Below, one piece after another: positions 43,719 through 51,820 of a DNA stretch of 64,000 nt (the first letter of the stretch is position 1; every line of letters begins with the position of its first letter). Source of the stretch: Syntrophaceae bacterium UBA2280 (GTDB lineage: Bacteria > Desulfobacterota > Syntrophia > Syntrophales > Smithellaceae); contig DDWS01000014.1 of assembly GCA_002347685.1 (NCBI GenBank), positions 49,614 to 113,613 of the forward strand, written 5' to 3'. The notes under the pieces were generated by a model, which was not told the origin of the DNA, searched no databases, and saw only the letters and a list, made by a program, of their open reading frames with translations. Position numbers and translations under genes: made by a program.

Positions 43719-44132
43719 TCAAACGGATTCTCCCGGGGCCTGCCGGTTATGAGGACGGGAATCGCACACCGCCCGGACATCCTCGCCGAGTATTTTTTCC
43801 AAAACTACCCGTACAACCCACATGGAAAAAACGACAAATACTTTCCTCCCCGCCAGCCGGATGCCGATGATAAACACAATGGTGGAAACCGCGTACGTCA
43901 GCGGCGCGCCTACCACCCCCAACAGAGGCTCATTCAGCCAGACCGCAAGGATTCCCAGAGCAATAACCGCCGGCAATCCGATTGCGTAACTAAACGCGAT
44001 TAAAACAAGGCCGGCCATCACGGATGCTGACGGCTTTTTCCGAAGCCCCTTCAGATCTGCGTGTTCCTGAATGGCTAATCTGCAAAACTTTTTTCGGGCG
44101 ACATATAGGGCCGCTCTTTTAACAATGTTCAA
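43719..44132 (-). CDS. Small integral membrane protein of the acyl-chain cluster
   Basis: The 137-residue protein starts at TTG (GGGGACAGG upstream). After a basic N-terminus (KRAALYVARKKF) come about three hydrophobic helices: SVMAGLVLIAFSYAIGLPAV, an ALGILAVWL segment with LTYAVSTIVFIIGI, and KVFVVFSMWVVRVVLEKI. The tail is hydrophilic. I recognise no named family. Position between fabA and a carrier protein suggests a membrane platform or transport partner for the pathway, but this is inference. Confidence 0.7.
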   Translation of the reverse strand: MNIVKRAALYVARKKFCRLAIQEHADLKGLRKKPSASVMAGLVLIAFSYAIGLPAVIALGILAVWLNEPLLGVVGAPLTYAVSTIVFIIGIRLAGRKVFVVFSMWVVRVVLEKILGEDVRAVCDSRPHNRQAPGESV

Positions 44133-44236
44133 AACCTGTCCCCGTCAAACAAGGTATTTATCCAATTTTGTAATCATAGCTACAATCGGGAAAGATTTTC
44201 AACTTATTTTTCAGAGGAAGGGCTCGGCGCTATTTG

Positions 44237-44830
44237 CTACCTTTCCATAATCCCGCCTATTGAATTTTTCGACCTGCGCGGGTAGTCAGGATAAACAATG
44301 TTTTTAAAAATACCGGTGCGCGCCTGCGCCACAGTAGCAATGAGCTCGTCATCCACAAAAATCCGGCCGTCGCCGATGACGACCGACGCACCGGACTCCT
44401 TGAGACGGGAGAAACGACGCACATCCACTTCAAATCGCACACATTTATTGTAGGGCCGAATCTGGCCGTTGAACGACACATCCCCGCACCCCAGCGCGCG
44501 TCCCGTACCCAGCGCACCGCGCCAGATACAGAAATAACCCAGCAGCTGCCAGATCGCATCCACCCCAAGACATCCCGGCTGCACCGGATCACCCGGCATA
44601 TGACATTGAAAATACCAGGCGTCGAGCCTGACATCCTGCTCGGCAACAATTCTGCCCTTTTTCCCGTCGGTTTCAATGGTGAGAATCCGGTCAAACATGA
44701 GAAACGGCGGCGCGGGAAGACGTGCGTCGAAGTCGGACGGCGGGTCCGTCACCAGTGTTCCATAGGCAAACGCCAGAATCTCTTCGAAGCTAAATGAATC
44801 TTTGTGTAAAAACTCTTCATACGTCAGCAT
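44237..44830 (-). CDS. fabA: FabA-type 3-hydroxyacyl-ACP dehydratase/isomerase
   Basis: About 197 residues from the ATG at 44830 (ribosome site GGAAAGAG); the frame open to 44941 lies upstream of a likely promoter. The active site matches E. coli FabA closely: His77 in CHMPGDPVQPGCLGVDAIWQ with Asp91, then GRALGCGDVSFNGQI. FabA dehydrates 3-hydroxyacyl-ACP and isomerises trans-2 to cis-3 decenoyl-ACP, introducing a double bond without oxygen. As first gene of the cluster it may place a cis double bond for later modification. Its N-terminus is longer than the usual 171-residue enzyme. Confidence 0.93.
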   Translation of the reverse strand: MLTYEEFLHKDSFSFEEILAFAYGTLVTDPPSDFDARLPAPPFLMFDRILTIETDGKKGRIVAEQDVRLDAWYFQCHMPGDPVQPGCLGVDAIWQLLGYFCIWRGALGTGRALGCGDVSFNGQIRPYNKCVRFEVDVRRFSRLKESGASVVIGDGRIFVDDELIATVAQARTGIFKNIVYPDYPRRSKNSIGGIMER

Positions 44831-44952
44831 AATGATTCTCTTTCCGTCAGATTGACCCTGTGGATTGCGCAGGAAGGCTTTCTCTTCTGATGTCCAGCGC
44901 TTTATGCCCGGCCGGGTTGGGAAAAAGGGCAACATCCTCAACGAGGAAAGTC

Positions 44953-44979
44953 ACTATAAGAGAAACAGCGATTTGTCAA
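44953..44979 (-). promoter_or_regulatory. Possible promoter of the acyl-chain cluster
   Basis: On the minus strand TTGACA (44974-44979) and TATAGT (44953-44958) are separated by only 15 bases, shorter than the 17-base optimum. It lies about 120 bases before the fabA ATG. A short spacer often marks activator-dependent promoters. Confidence 0.5.
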
Positions 44980-44991
44980 AAGAAAAAACCT

Positions 44992-45026
44992 GTCCGGAAA
45001 CCAAAGACAATCCATCCTTTCCGGAC
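44992..45026. promoter_or_regulatory. Nine-base inverted repeat between fabA and the rubredoxin gene
   Basis: GTCCGGAAA (44992-45000) and TTTCCGGAC (45018-45026) are perfect complements 17 bases apart. They lie just upstream of the fabA promoter, in the divergent space with the flavoredoxin-rubredoxin gene, so they could be an operator for one or both. Terminator function is unlikely, as no T tract follows. Confidence 0.5.
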
Positions 45027-45108
45027 TCCCTGTAAAATTTCATGGCACGAATAATATATTTAGGCTATAAGGCATATCCACAAAATATCCAGGGATAAAG
45101 GAAGGAAA

Positions 45109-45819
45109 ATGAACAGAGCCGCCCTCCACCAAATCAGCTACGGCCTTTACATCGTCACCTCCGGCCAGAATGGCACATTCAACGGCCAGATCGCCAATTC
45201 CATTGTTCAGGTTACCTCCAGACCCGCATACCTGGCCATCTGTATCAACAAGGACAATCTCACGCATGAACTGATTCAGACAAGCCGGAAATTTACCGTG
45301 TCGACTCTTTCGGAAGCCGCACCCATGAAATTCATCGGCCTGTTCGGCTTTAAAAGCGGCCGTGACGTCGACAAACTCAAAGACGCCAAAACCAGACCCG
45401 GCGTCACCGGTGTGCCGATCGTTTTGGACTACGCGACAGGCTTTATGGAAGCGGAAGTGGAAAGCCAGCTCGACTGCGGAACGCACACCATCTTTGTCGG
45501 CAAAGTGATTGAAGCGGACGTGACCGGTGATGGCGAACCGATGACCTATGCGTATTACCAGAACGTCAAGGGCGGCAAATCCCCCAAAACCGCACCGACT
45601 TACAACCAGGACGCGGCCGCCGTCAAGCCGAAGGCGCAGGCCGCCGCGCGCTACGTCTGCACTGTTTGCGGCTATGTCTACGATCCCGAAAAGGGCGATC
45701 CCGACAGCGGCATCGCCCCCGGCACCCGTTTTGAAGACATCCCTGATTCCTGGACCTGCCCGGTCTGCGGCGCGGAAAAATCGATGTTTGAAGTAGAGAA
45801 GCAGGAAGGAAGCTCATAG
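45109..45819 (+). CDS. hrb: Flavin reductase-rubredoxin fusion (high-molecular-weight rubredoxin, Hrb-like)
   Basis: A 236-residue protein. Residues 1-165 form an FMN-binding flavin reductase/flavoredoxin domain (LYIVTSGQNGTFNGQIANS, GLFGFKSGRDVDKL). After an Ala/Lys linker a C-terminal rubredoxin (about 182-230) follows, with iron ligands Cys184/Cys187 (YVCTVCGYVYDPEKGD) and Cys217/Cys220 (WTCPVCGAEKSMF). In Moorella, Hrb passes electrons from NADH to flavodiiron proteins that remove O2 or NO. A GGAAGG ribosome site precedes the ATG. It begins a plus-strand run with a SnoaL-like protein and a ferredoxin-nitroreductase. The stop codon falls inside a short repeated word. Confidence 0.93.
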   Translation: MNRAALHQISYGLYIVTSGQNGTFNGQIANSIVQVTSRPAYLAICINKDNLTHELIQTSRKFTVSTLSEAAPMKFIGLFGFKSGRDVDKLKDAKTRPGVTGVPIVLDYATGFMEAEVESQLDCGTHTIFVGKVIEADVTGDGEPMTYAYYQNVKGGKSPKTAPTYNQDAAAVKPKAQAAARYVCTVCGYVYDPEKGDPDSGIAPGTRFEDIPDSWTCPVCGAEKSMFEVEKQEGSS

Positions 45820-45866
45820 CTCATAGCCTATAGCATATAGCCATTTTTTTCATAAGAGGTGTATTC

Positions 45867-46256
45867 ATGATTCAAGACACAATTGCCACCTGGCACAAAC
45901 TGGTTGAAGCGCAAGACGCGGCATTGCTGGACAGTATTCTTGCCGACCACGTGGTTTTTCACTCCCCGGTCGTCCACACGGCTCAGGCGGGAAAGCCCGT
46001 CACTACATTGTATCTGGCGGCGGCAATGCATGTCCTGAACAATGACACATTTACATACCTAAGAGAGGTCGTCTCCGGCAACAACGCTGTTCTGGAATTT
46101 CAAACCGTTATCGACGGCATCACTATTAACGGCGTCGATATGATCACCTGGGGTGAAGACGGCCGGATCATCGATTTCAAAGTCATGATTCGCCCGCTCA
46201 AGGCCATCAATCTCGTTCACAAAATGATGGGAGAAATGCTTCAGAAAATCAAGTAA
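45867..46256 (+). CDS. SnoaL/NTF2-like small protein
   Basis: The 129-residue protein has the cone-shaped NTF2-like pattern: an N-terminal helix (IATWHKLVEAQDAALLDSIL), the ADHVVFHSPVVHTAQAGKP segment, and beta strands ending GRIIDFKVMIRPLKAIN. Family members are small ligand-binding proteins, isomerases or hydrolases; no catalytic pair can be named with confidence. An AAGAGG ribosome site precedes the ATG. It lies 47 bases after the rubredoxin fusion. Confidence 0.82.
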   Translation: MIQDTIATWHKLVEAQDAALLDSILADHVVFHSPVVHTAQAGKPVTTLYLAAAMHVLNNDTFTYLREVVSGNNAVLEFQTVIDGITINGVDMITWGEDGRIIDFKVMIRPLKAINLVHKMMGEMLQKIK

Positions 46257-46382
46257 TCTATAAGAGATAAGGCATCCTGCCGGAGAAACGGAGATTCCGG
46301 AACATAAATTCAGCCCGAAATCAGGATATCAGACGGCTGCTTACAAGAATCAGATCGATTTTCATTAACGTAGAGGTTCATT

Positions 46383-47213
46383 ATGATTAAGGTTGATTTG
46401 GACAAGTGCATCGGGTGCGGAACCTGTGTGGCGGACTGCCCTGCCGCCAACATCACTGTCAAAGAAGGAAAGGCCGTGCACGGCAAATGGTGTCTGGAAT
46501 GCGGACACTGCGCAGCCGTCTGTGAACGGAAAGCCGTTGCATCGCCGGACGGCTATGATCCATCCGAAGTCCTCGAATATGACGATTCGGCAAAGTTCGC
46601 CATCGCGCCTGATCAACTCCTGAACTTTGTCAAATTCCGAAGAAGTGTGCGGCAGTTCACCGATGAACCGGTCAGCGACGCGGACATTGCAAAGATTCTG
46701 GAAATGGGGCGCTATACGCAAACTGGCGCAAATGCGCAGCCACTGCGTTACATCGTCCTGACCAAAGATACGCTTCGCGAGATCACGCCGATTGCGTTAA
46801 AATCGCTTGCTGAGCTTGATGTCGGAAGTGTGGATAAAAAAGCAATGCGGGTGCCTTATCAATACCTGGATTTCCAATCTATCTGGATCAACTGGTATCA
46901 GGCTTACCAGAAAAAGAATAGAGATTTACTGTTCCATAACGCGCCCAACGCGCTGCTGGTGGTCAGCCGAACATGTAACGAGATGGACGGCTGCTTCAAC
47001 GCGGGCCATCTGGAACTGATGATCAACGCGCTGGGGCTTGGCGCCTGCATGATGGGTTTTGGAACATTTGCCTTTGATGTGTCACCCGAATTGAAACAAA
47101 GAGTCGGGATTCAGAAAGGTGAATCCGTCATCTTGATGATGGTCTTCGGACATCCCAAAGTTAAGTATCTTCGAACCGTCAACCGCAAGAAAGTGCGATA
47201 CGAAAAAATCTGA
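46383..47213 (+). CDS. Ferredoxin-nitroreductase fusion protein (first)
   Basis: The 276-residue protein starts with a two-cluster ferredoxin (Cys9, 12, 15, 19 and Cys37, 40, 43, 47: CIGCGTCVADCP, CLECGHCAAVCE). A nitroreductase fold follows (about 80-260; FRRSVRQFTDEPV with FMN-phosphate arginines, TQTGANAQPLRYIVL, LGACMMGFGTFAF). Such fusions are common in anaerobes and pass ferredoxin electrons to FMN and unknown substrates such as nitro compounds, quinones or flavins. The adjacent rubredoxin fusion suggests a shared redox or oxidative-stress role. Confidence 0.92.
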   Translation: MIKVDLDKCIGCGTCVADCPAANITVKEGKAVHGKWCLECGHCAAVCERKAVASPDGYDPSEVLEYDDSAKFAIAPDQLLNFVKFRRSVRQFTDEPVSDADIAKILEMGRYTQTGANAQPLRYIVLTKDTLREITPIALKSLAELDVGSVDKKAMRVPYQYLDFQSIWINWYQAYQKKNRDLLFHNAPNALLVVSRTCNEMDGCFNAGHLELMINALGLGACMMGFGTFAFDVSPELKQRVGIQKGESVILMMVFGHPKVKYLRTVNRKKVRYEKI

Positions 47214-47251
47214 TTTGCGATGGCGCACGACAAGAAAGGAAGGAGAGAAAC

Positions 47252-47590
47252 ATGAATAACTCCCCCATAATTCCGTCAGCACTTCTTCTGGCAGTCATTC
47301 TATTGGCGGCTATCCTGTTGATTGCCCCGACCGTTCAGGCCCGATCCGTGATGCCGGTGGACAGCGCGAAATTTGACACCGTCAGCTCAATGAAGGACAA
47401 TCTGAAAGCGTGCATGGGAAAAGACGTGGTGATTCATTTGCGCTCGGGAAAAACCTTTCAGGGGAATGTCAAAGCCATCGGCGATCACCTGATCCATCTG
47501 GAGAAACTTGCCGACCGGGATTTTTACGACGCCCTGATCCGCATGGAGGATATTTCGGCTGTTGAAACGAAATTCCGGGAAATGAAGTAA
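47252..47590 (+). CDS. Exported small protein with Sm-like domain
   Basis: The 112-residue protein has a signal peptide or N-terminal anchor (LLLAVILLAAILLIAPTVQA). The mature part of about 80 residues reads as an Sm/LSm-type barrel: LKACMGKDVVIHLRSGKTFQ, then GNVKAIGDHLIHLEKL and a C-terminal IRMEDISAVETKF. The pattern G-(K/R)-x-V-x-(V/I)-x-L-x(2)-G-x(3)-x-G-x-(V/I) is that of Sm motif 1 and the last strand resembles motif 2. Sm proteins normally bind RNA in the cytoplasm; export is unusual, so this domain may oligomerise or bind something else outside. Ribosome site AGGAAGGAG. Confidence 0.72.
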   Translation: MNNSPIIPSALLLAVILLAAILLIAPTVQARSVMPVDSAKFDTVSSMKDNLKACMGKDVVIHLRSGKTFQGNVKAIGDHLIHLEKLADRDFYDALIRMEDISAVETKFREMK

Positions 47591-47929
47591 AAAGCAAGGT
47601 GTCTGGTCACGGGATTCAGGCAACGGTATGCAGCAGCCATTACGCTGCCTCCTTTTCTTTTCTGGCCGAAACCATAGAAAATTCAGCCGATCCTGCCAAT
47701 TGAAAACCGGACATGCGGCCCCCTCTAACCTCTAAATGAGTCTTGCGCCGTTCCAACAATGATTTGACATTTCCGGATGTTTGGGTTTATTATTGTAGCA
47801 TACTTTAAAGAATGACATCGATTCCTGAATCCCGAAAAAATGTATAAAGCAATGACCGGTTCAGGGAAAAATGTAAAATCACATGAAGCGTCCCCATTCA
47901 TCAACAAACTTTTATTGAAAGGACTGTCC
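47591..47929. other. Intergenic region with promoter
   Basis: It carries a weak stem (GCAGC 47630-47634 with GCTGC 47644-47648, then a C/T tract) that may terminate the upstream gene, and the promoter at 47764-47793. No further gene is seen. Confidence 0.45.
47764..47793 (+). promoter_or_regulatory. Promoter of the small zinc-ribbon gene
   Basis: TTGACA (47764-47769), an 18-base spacer and TATTAT (47788-47793) lie about 140 bases before the ATG at 47930. Confidence 0.58.
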
Positions 47930-48118
47930 ATGATCACAGAAGATACCGGAAAAGACTTGCAAATGGCAAAACGCTGCGCGGAATGCCCGGTGTGTTCGCA
48001 TGCCAGAAAAAAGCAGCGAGGGATTGCCTTTTGGTTTGTCAAGAATATCGAAAATGGCTTTTGCCCCTACTGTGCGGCGTATGAGCGGGTTTACGGAAAA
48101 AAGGCGCACGAAGCCTAG
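47930..48118 (+). CDS. Small protein with two CxxC pairs (zinc-ribbon-like)
   Basis: From the ATG at 47930 (ribosome site AAAGGA) the protein has 62 residues. The longer frame to 47840 lacks a ribosome site. Cysteines are CAECPVC and CPYCAAYERVYGKK, four of them arranged like a zinc ribbon or knuckle with 25 residues between pairs. The surface is basic. Function is unknown; nucleic-acid or protein binding is inferred from the fold type. Confidence 0.65.
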   Translation: MITEDTGKDLQMAKRCAECPVCSHARKKQRGIAFWFVKNIENGFCPYCAAYERVYGKKAHEA

Positions 48119-48331
48119 GATGAGCATGCTTTTTTTCACTCTCCGGTTTCGTCGGAAAAATGCCACATCCGTATGTTGAATCCTATCGACTTTACGCATC
48201 ACATTCCTTCTTGAACTTCATACATTTAACTTTAAACTTTTAACTTTTAACGAAAACTATAGCTCTGAATTATCAACCCGCCGGTTCATCATGATGAACG
48301 TCAGGACGGGATTCATTCTTAAGGAGGTTTC

Positions 48332-49363
48332 ATGACGAAAAAAAATACCGGAAATAAACAGGTCACCCTGGCGTTGCAGGGCGGCGGATCGCACGGCGCT
48401 TTCACCTGGGGCGTTCTTGACCGTATTCTGGACGACGGCCGCCTTGAGATCAAAGGCATCAGCGCAACGAGCGCGGGCGCCATGAATGCGGTGGTCTTCG
48501 CGCATGGCTTTGAGGCAGGCGGCGCCGAAGGCGCCAAAAAGGAGCTTGAAGCTTTCTGGAAAGCTATCAGCGCAAAGGGTGCCTTCAGCCCTTATCATTC
48601 CAGTCCGTTTAACCCTTTCAGCGCAGACTGGTCGCCCTGGGCGATGGGACTGGACATGCTTTCGCAGGCTTTTTCACCCTACCAGATGAATCCATTCAAT
48701 ATCAATCCCCTGCGTGATTTACTCGCCCGAACGATTGATTTCGACGAGCTGCGCGAATCCGGAAAAATCCGGCTCTTCATCTCGGCCACCAACATCAATA
48801 CCAATCATCTGCACATTTTCTCCAACGAACACATCACGCTCGATGTCCTGATGGCATCCGCCTGCCTGCCCTATATGCAGCAGGCCGTCGAAATCCAAGG
48901 CGAGCATTACTGGGATGGCGGCTTCATGGGCAATCCCGCTATCGAGCCCCTGGTGCGGCAATGCGACGCGTCAGACACGATTATCGTTCAGCTCAACCCG
49001 ACACGCCGCGACGACGTCCCCCGTTTCGCGCTGGATATCGCCGACCGTTTAAACGAGATCACCTTCAATTCCAATCTCATGCGGGAGATGCGCTCATACC
49101 TTGAGATCACGAAGATGATCGAAGCGGGGACGATCCATGATCCCCGGATCGAACGCGCCTATTTTCACGTCATTCCCATCGATCCGGAACTCGCGCATTT
49201 GGGCGCCCGAAGCAAGCTCGCTACCAATTGGACATTGCTTCGCCGTCTTTTTACGCTGGGGAGAAAGCAGGCCGGCCTCTGGCTGGACAAGAATTTTGAC
49301 GATATCGGGAAACGCTCGACATTAGACCTGGACGAATGGTCACCCACGGAAAACGAGACCTGA
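48332..49363 (+). CDS. Patatin-like phospholipase (soluble)
   Basis: A 343-residue patatin without signal peptide. The oxyanion loop is LQGGGSHGAF. The nucleophile Ser47 lies in ISATSAGAMNA, where Ala replaces the first Gly of GxSxG. The catalytic Asp lies in YWDGGFMGNPAIEP. It should hydrolyse acyl esters of phospholipids or storage lipids in the cytoplasm; relatives occur with polyhydroxyalkanoate metabolism. Strong ribosome site AAGGAGG. It precedes a GntP-type permease by 64 bases, a pairing that may be functional. Confidence 0.92.
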   Translation: MTKKNTGNKQVTLALQGGGSHGAFTWGVLDRILDDGRLEIKGISATSAGAMNAVVFAHGFEAGGAEGAKKELEAFWKAISAKGAFSPYHSSPFNPFSADWSPWAMGLDMLSQAFSPYQMNPFNINPLRDLLARTIDFDELRESGKIRLFISATNINTNHLHIFSNEHITLDVLMASACLPYMQQAVEIQGEHYWDGGFMGNPAIEPLVRQCDASDTIIVQLNPTRRDDVPRFALDIADRLNEITFNSNLMREMRSYLEITKMIEAGTIHDPRIERAYFHVIPIDPELAHLGARSKLATNWTLLRRLFTLGRKQAGLWLDKNFDDIGKRSTLDLDEWSPTENET

Positions 49364-49427
49364 AACGAAACGCATCGCAGCGCAAAGGGGCACAGGGGCA
49401 CAGTGCGCTGAACCTGGAGGTATAAAT

Positions 49428-50891
49428 ATGATCGGAATCGCGGGCATCCTGATTTCCCTTGGTTTACTCATCTACATGGCCTACCGCGGGATCAGTGCCC
49501 TTATTGTCGCACCCCTGATGGCGCTTGTTGCCGTGCTGATGAGTTTCGGACCGCCGGTGCTCGCGAGCTACACCCAGGTGTTCATGCCTGCGCTGGGACA
49601 CTTTGCCGTCTTATATTTTCCCCTCTTTCTCCTGGGGGCAATCTTCGGCAAGCTCATGGATGATTCAGGATCCGCTCAGGCTATTGCCGCAGGCATTGTC
49701 GAAAAACTTGGCAAAAACAGTTCGATCTTGTCGATTGTGCTGGCCTGCTCTATTCTGACCTACGGCGGGGTGTCGCTGTTTGTGGTGGCATTTGCCGTCT
49801 ATCCCATCGCTGTGGCGATGTTTCAGCAGGCAGACATCCCCAAACGCCTGATTCCCGCAACCATCGCCCTGGGCGCATTCACCTTCACGATGACCGCCCT
49901 GCCCGGTACGCCTGCCATTCAAAACGCCATCCCCATGCCGTATTTCAACACCACCCCTTTTGCCGCTCCCTTTCTCGGCATCATCGCCGGCGTCATCATG
50001 TTCAGCCTCGGGATGCTGTGGCTTTCCCACCGGGAGAAAAGCGCCCGGAAGAAAAATGAAGGGTTCGGTGAAGAACACGAAGAAGCCCGGCGTCCGCGCG
50101 CCGAGAAGAATCTGCGCGAATACGCACAATGTGAAAACTTTGACGTCATGGAAATCAGCCCGGATGATCGCGACATCCGGCTGAAACTGCCTTCTTTCTT
50201 TCTGGCCGTGCTGCCGGTGATTCTGGTCATCGTTTTCAACTATCTGTTCACCCGCTTCATTATTCCCTCCATGGATACATCGTATCTTCAGCTTCCACAA
50301 TACGGCGCGACGGATATCACGGCCGTGCGCGGTATCTGGTCCATCATCTGCGCGCTGGTTTTATCCATTGTCGTTTTACTGATGGTAAATGTGAAGAATA
50401 TTTCCAGCATCAAGCGCACACTGGACGACGGGGCCAGCGCGTCGGTTTTGCCCCTATTTAACACGGCGTCACTGGTGGGATTCGGAGCGGTCATCGCCTC
50501 ACTGCCGGCTTTTGCGCTCATCCGCGACGCGGTTTTGGGCATCGCGCCGGGAAACCCGCTCATCTCCCTTTCCATCGCTGTCAACATACTCGCCGGCATC
50601 ACCGGTTCGGCCTCGGGCGGCATGAGCATCGCCCTGCAGACCCTGGGTGAGCATTACCTGGAGGTTTCTAAATCCGCCGGGATCAGCCCCGAACTGATGC
50701 ACCGCGTCACCACGATTGCCACCGGCGGCCTCGACGCCCTGCCGCAAAACGGCGCAGTCATCACATTGCTGACGATCTGCAAACTCACGCATCGCCAATC
50801 CTATGGGGATATTTTCGTCGTGGCGGCTCTGTCCCCCATCGTCGCGCTCATCGCCGTCATCGTCCTGGGAACACTCTTCGGAAGCTTTTAA
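49428..50891 (+). CDS. GntP-family permease
   Basis: The 487-residue protein has about 12-13 membrane helices: GIAGILISLGLLIYMAYRGI at the start, GGVSLFVVAFAVYPIA, TMTALPGTPAIQNAIP and a late ITGSASGGMSIAL, typical of the GntP/citrate-type transporters of the ion transporter superfamily. A charged cytoplasmic loop (about 203-245) follows helix six. GntP members import gluconate, other sugar acids or 3-hydroxybutyrate with protons. The substrate here is unknown. Good GGAGG ribosome site. Confidence 0.9.
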   Translation: MIGIAGILISLGLLIYMAYRGISALIVAPLMALVAVLMSFGPPVLASYTQVFMPALGHFAVLYFPLFLLGAIFGKLMDDSGSAQAIAAGIVEKLGKNSSILSIVLACSILTYGGVSLFVVAFAVYPIAVAMFQQADIPKRLIPATIALGAFTFTMTALPGTPAIQNAIPMPYFNTTPFAAPFLGIIAGVIMFSLGMLWLSHREKSARKKNEGFGEEHEEARRPRAEKNLREYAQCENFDVMEISPDDRDIRLKLPSFFLAVLPVILVIVFNYLFTRFIIPSMDTSYLQLPQYGATDITAVRGIWSIICALVLSIVVLLMVNVKNISSIKRTLDDGASASVLPLFNTASLVGFGAVIASLPAFALIRDAVLGIAPGNPLISLSIAVNILAGITGSASGGMSIALQTLGEHYLEVSKSAGISPELMHRVTTIATGGLDALPQNGAVITLLTICKLTHRQSYGDIFVVAALSPIVALIAVIVLGTLFGSF

Positions 50892-50970
50892 TCAGGAGCA
50901 TTCACACAGGAAGGGATGTGCGATCATCGGTCATAGCACATGCGTCATGGATCACGGCCGACAATATTTA

Positions 50971-50999
50971 TTGACACACCCTGTAGTTTGGTTTTATTA
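50971..50999 (+). promoter_or_regulatory. Promoter of the small lipoprotein gene
   Basis: TTGACA (50971-50976), a 17-base spacer and TTATTA (50994-50999) lie about 100 bases before the lipoprotein ATG at 51097. Confidence 0.55.
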
Positions 51000-51096
51000 G
51001 TTTTTTTCATGGTGAATGATTTCATTGTTGTGCTTTCCGCAACAACGAATTCAGGACAAAGCAAAAGCAGCGGATTTTCAAAGAGGAGAAAAACTC

Positions 51097-51582
51097 ATGG
51101 AGAATGGTATTAAAAGCATAAACCAGGCCGCCTCGCTATGCCTTTGTTTTCTATTGTTAATCGGTTGCAGCGGCTACCGCATAATTCCCAAGCACACTGT
51201 GCCCGGCGTCCCCGATGCCGGCTACGAACGCATCATCAAGCTGCACAACCCGGAAGGCCTGCCCGAAAATTCACTGGCCGGCATTGTTCATATCACGGGG
51301 AAAGCCACCGTCTGCACGGACTATCCTCGTCAGGAAATCATCAACAGTCTGGATGATTTGTCTTTGATGGAAAAACTGGCTTATCCCTACCTGCAGGTTT
51401 ATGCCGTTAAAGATGGGGCGGTCATATTCGGTTACGTTTCCGTCGCGATCGACTACCGGGTGAATATCTGGCGAAACGAAAACGCTCCGGATTGCCGATA
51501 CAAAATTCAGATCGTCATGCCCGAACGTTCATTTGGAAGCCCCGAACGCGACGGTGTGGATAAAAGCATTACAAGCTGGTAA
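51097..51582 (+). CDS. Small lipoprotein of unknown function
   Basis: From the ATG at 51097 (ribosome site GAGGAG) the protein has 161 residues, with a lipoprotein signal LCLCFLLLIGCSG (lipobox LIGC). The frame upstream to 51016 lacks support. The mature part has a short Tyr/Pro-rich start and a beta-rich body (LQVYAVKDGAVIFGYVSVAI). No family is recognised. It is likely anchored in the outer membrane. Confidence 0.78.
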   Translation: MENGIKSINQAASLCLCFLLLIGCSGYRIIPKHTVPGVPDAGYERIIKLHNPEGLPENSLAGIVHITGKATVCTDYPRQEIINSLDDLSLMEKLAYPYLQVYAVKDGAVIFGYVSVAIDYRVNIWRNENAPDCRYKIQIVMPERSFGSPERDGVDKSITSW

Positions 51583-51745
51583 ACGCCTCGCTAAATTTTC
51601 ATCTCTGGATGGAAGGAATGGAGGGAGAGTGATAAACCCCTCACCGCCGGCTTTGTATCCCTGTCAGCCGTGAAGCGTGTGTGCTCCACAGGGTGTCAAC
51701 TTTGAACCGTTTTTCACCTGTCTGAACTGAATCCGTGAAATCTGA

Positions 51746-51775
51746 TTGACAGCATCCCTGCTTTTACCTTATGGT
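51746..51775 (+). promoter_or_regulatory. Promoter of the outer-membrane barrel gene
   Basis: TTGACA (51746-51751) followed by 17-18 bases and TTATGG/TATGGT (51769-51775) lies about 45 bases before the ATG at 51821. Confidence 0.5.
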
Positions 51776-51820
51776 CTGTCCCCGGGTTGAAAGCATGACC
51801 ACGGTACGGAAAGGATATCG

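Noticed and set aside
45042..45060. Sigma-54-like TGGCAC before the rubredoxin gene
   Set aside because: No GC pair occurs at the required 10-base distance, so the -24/-12 pattern fails.
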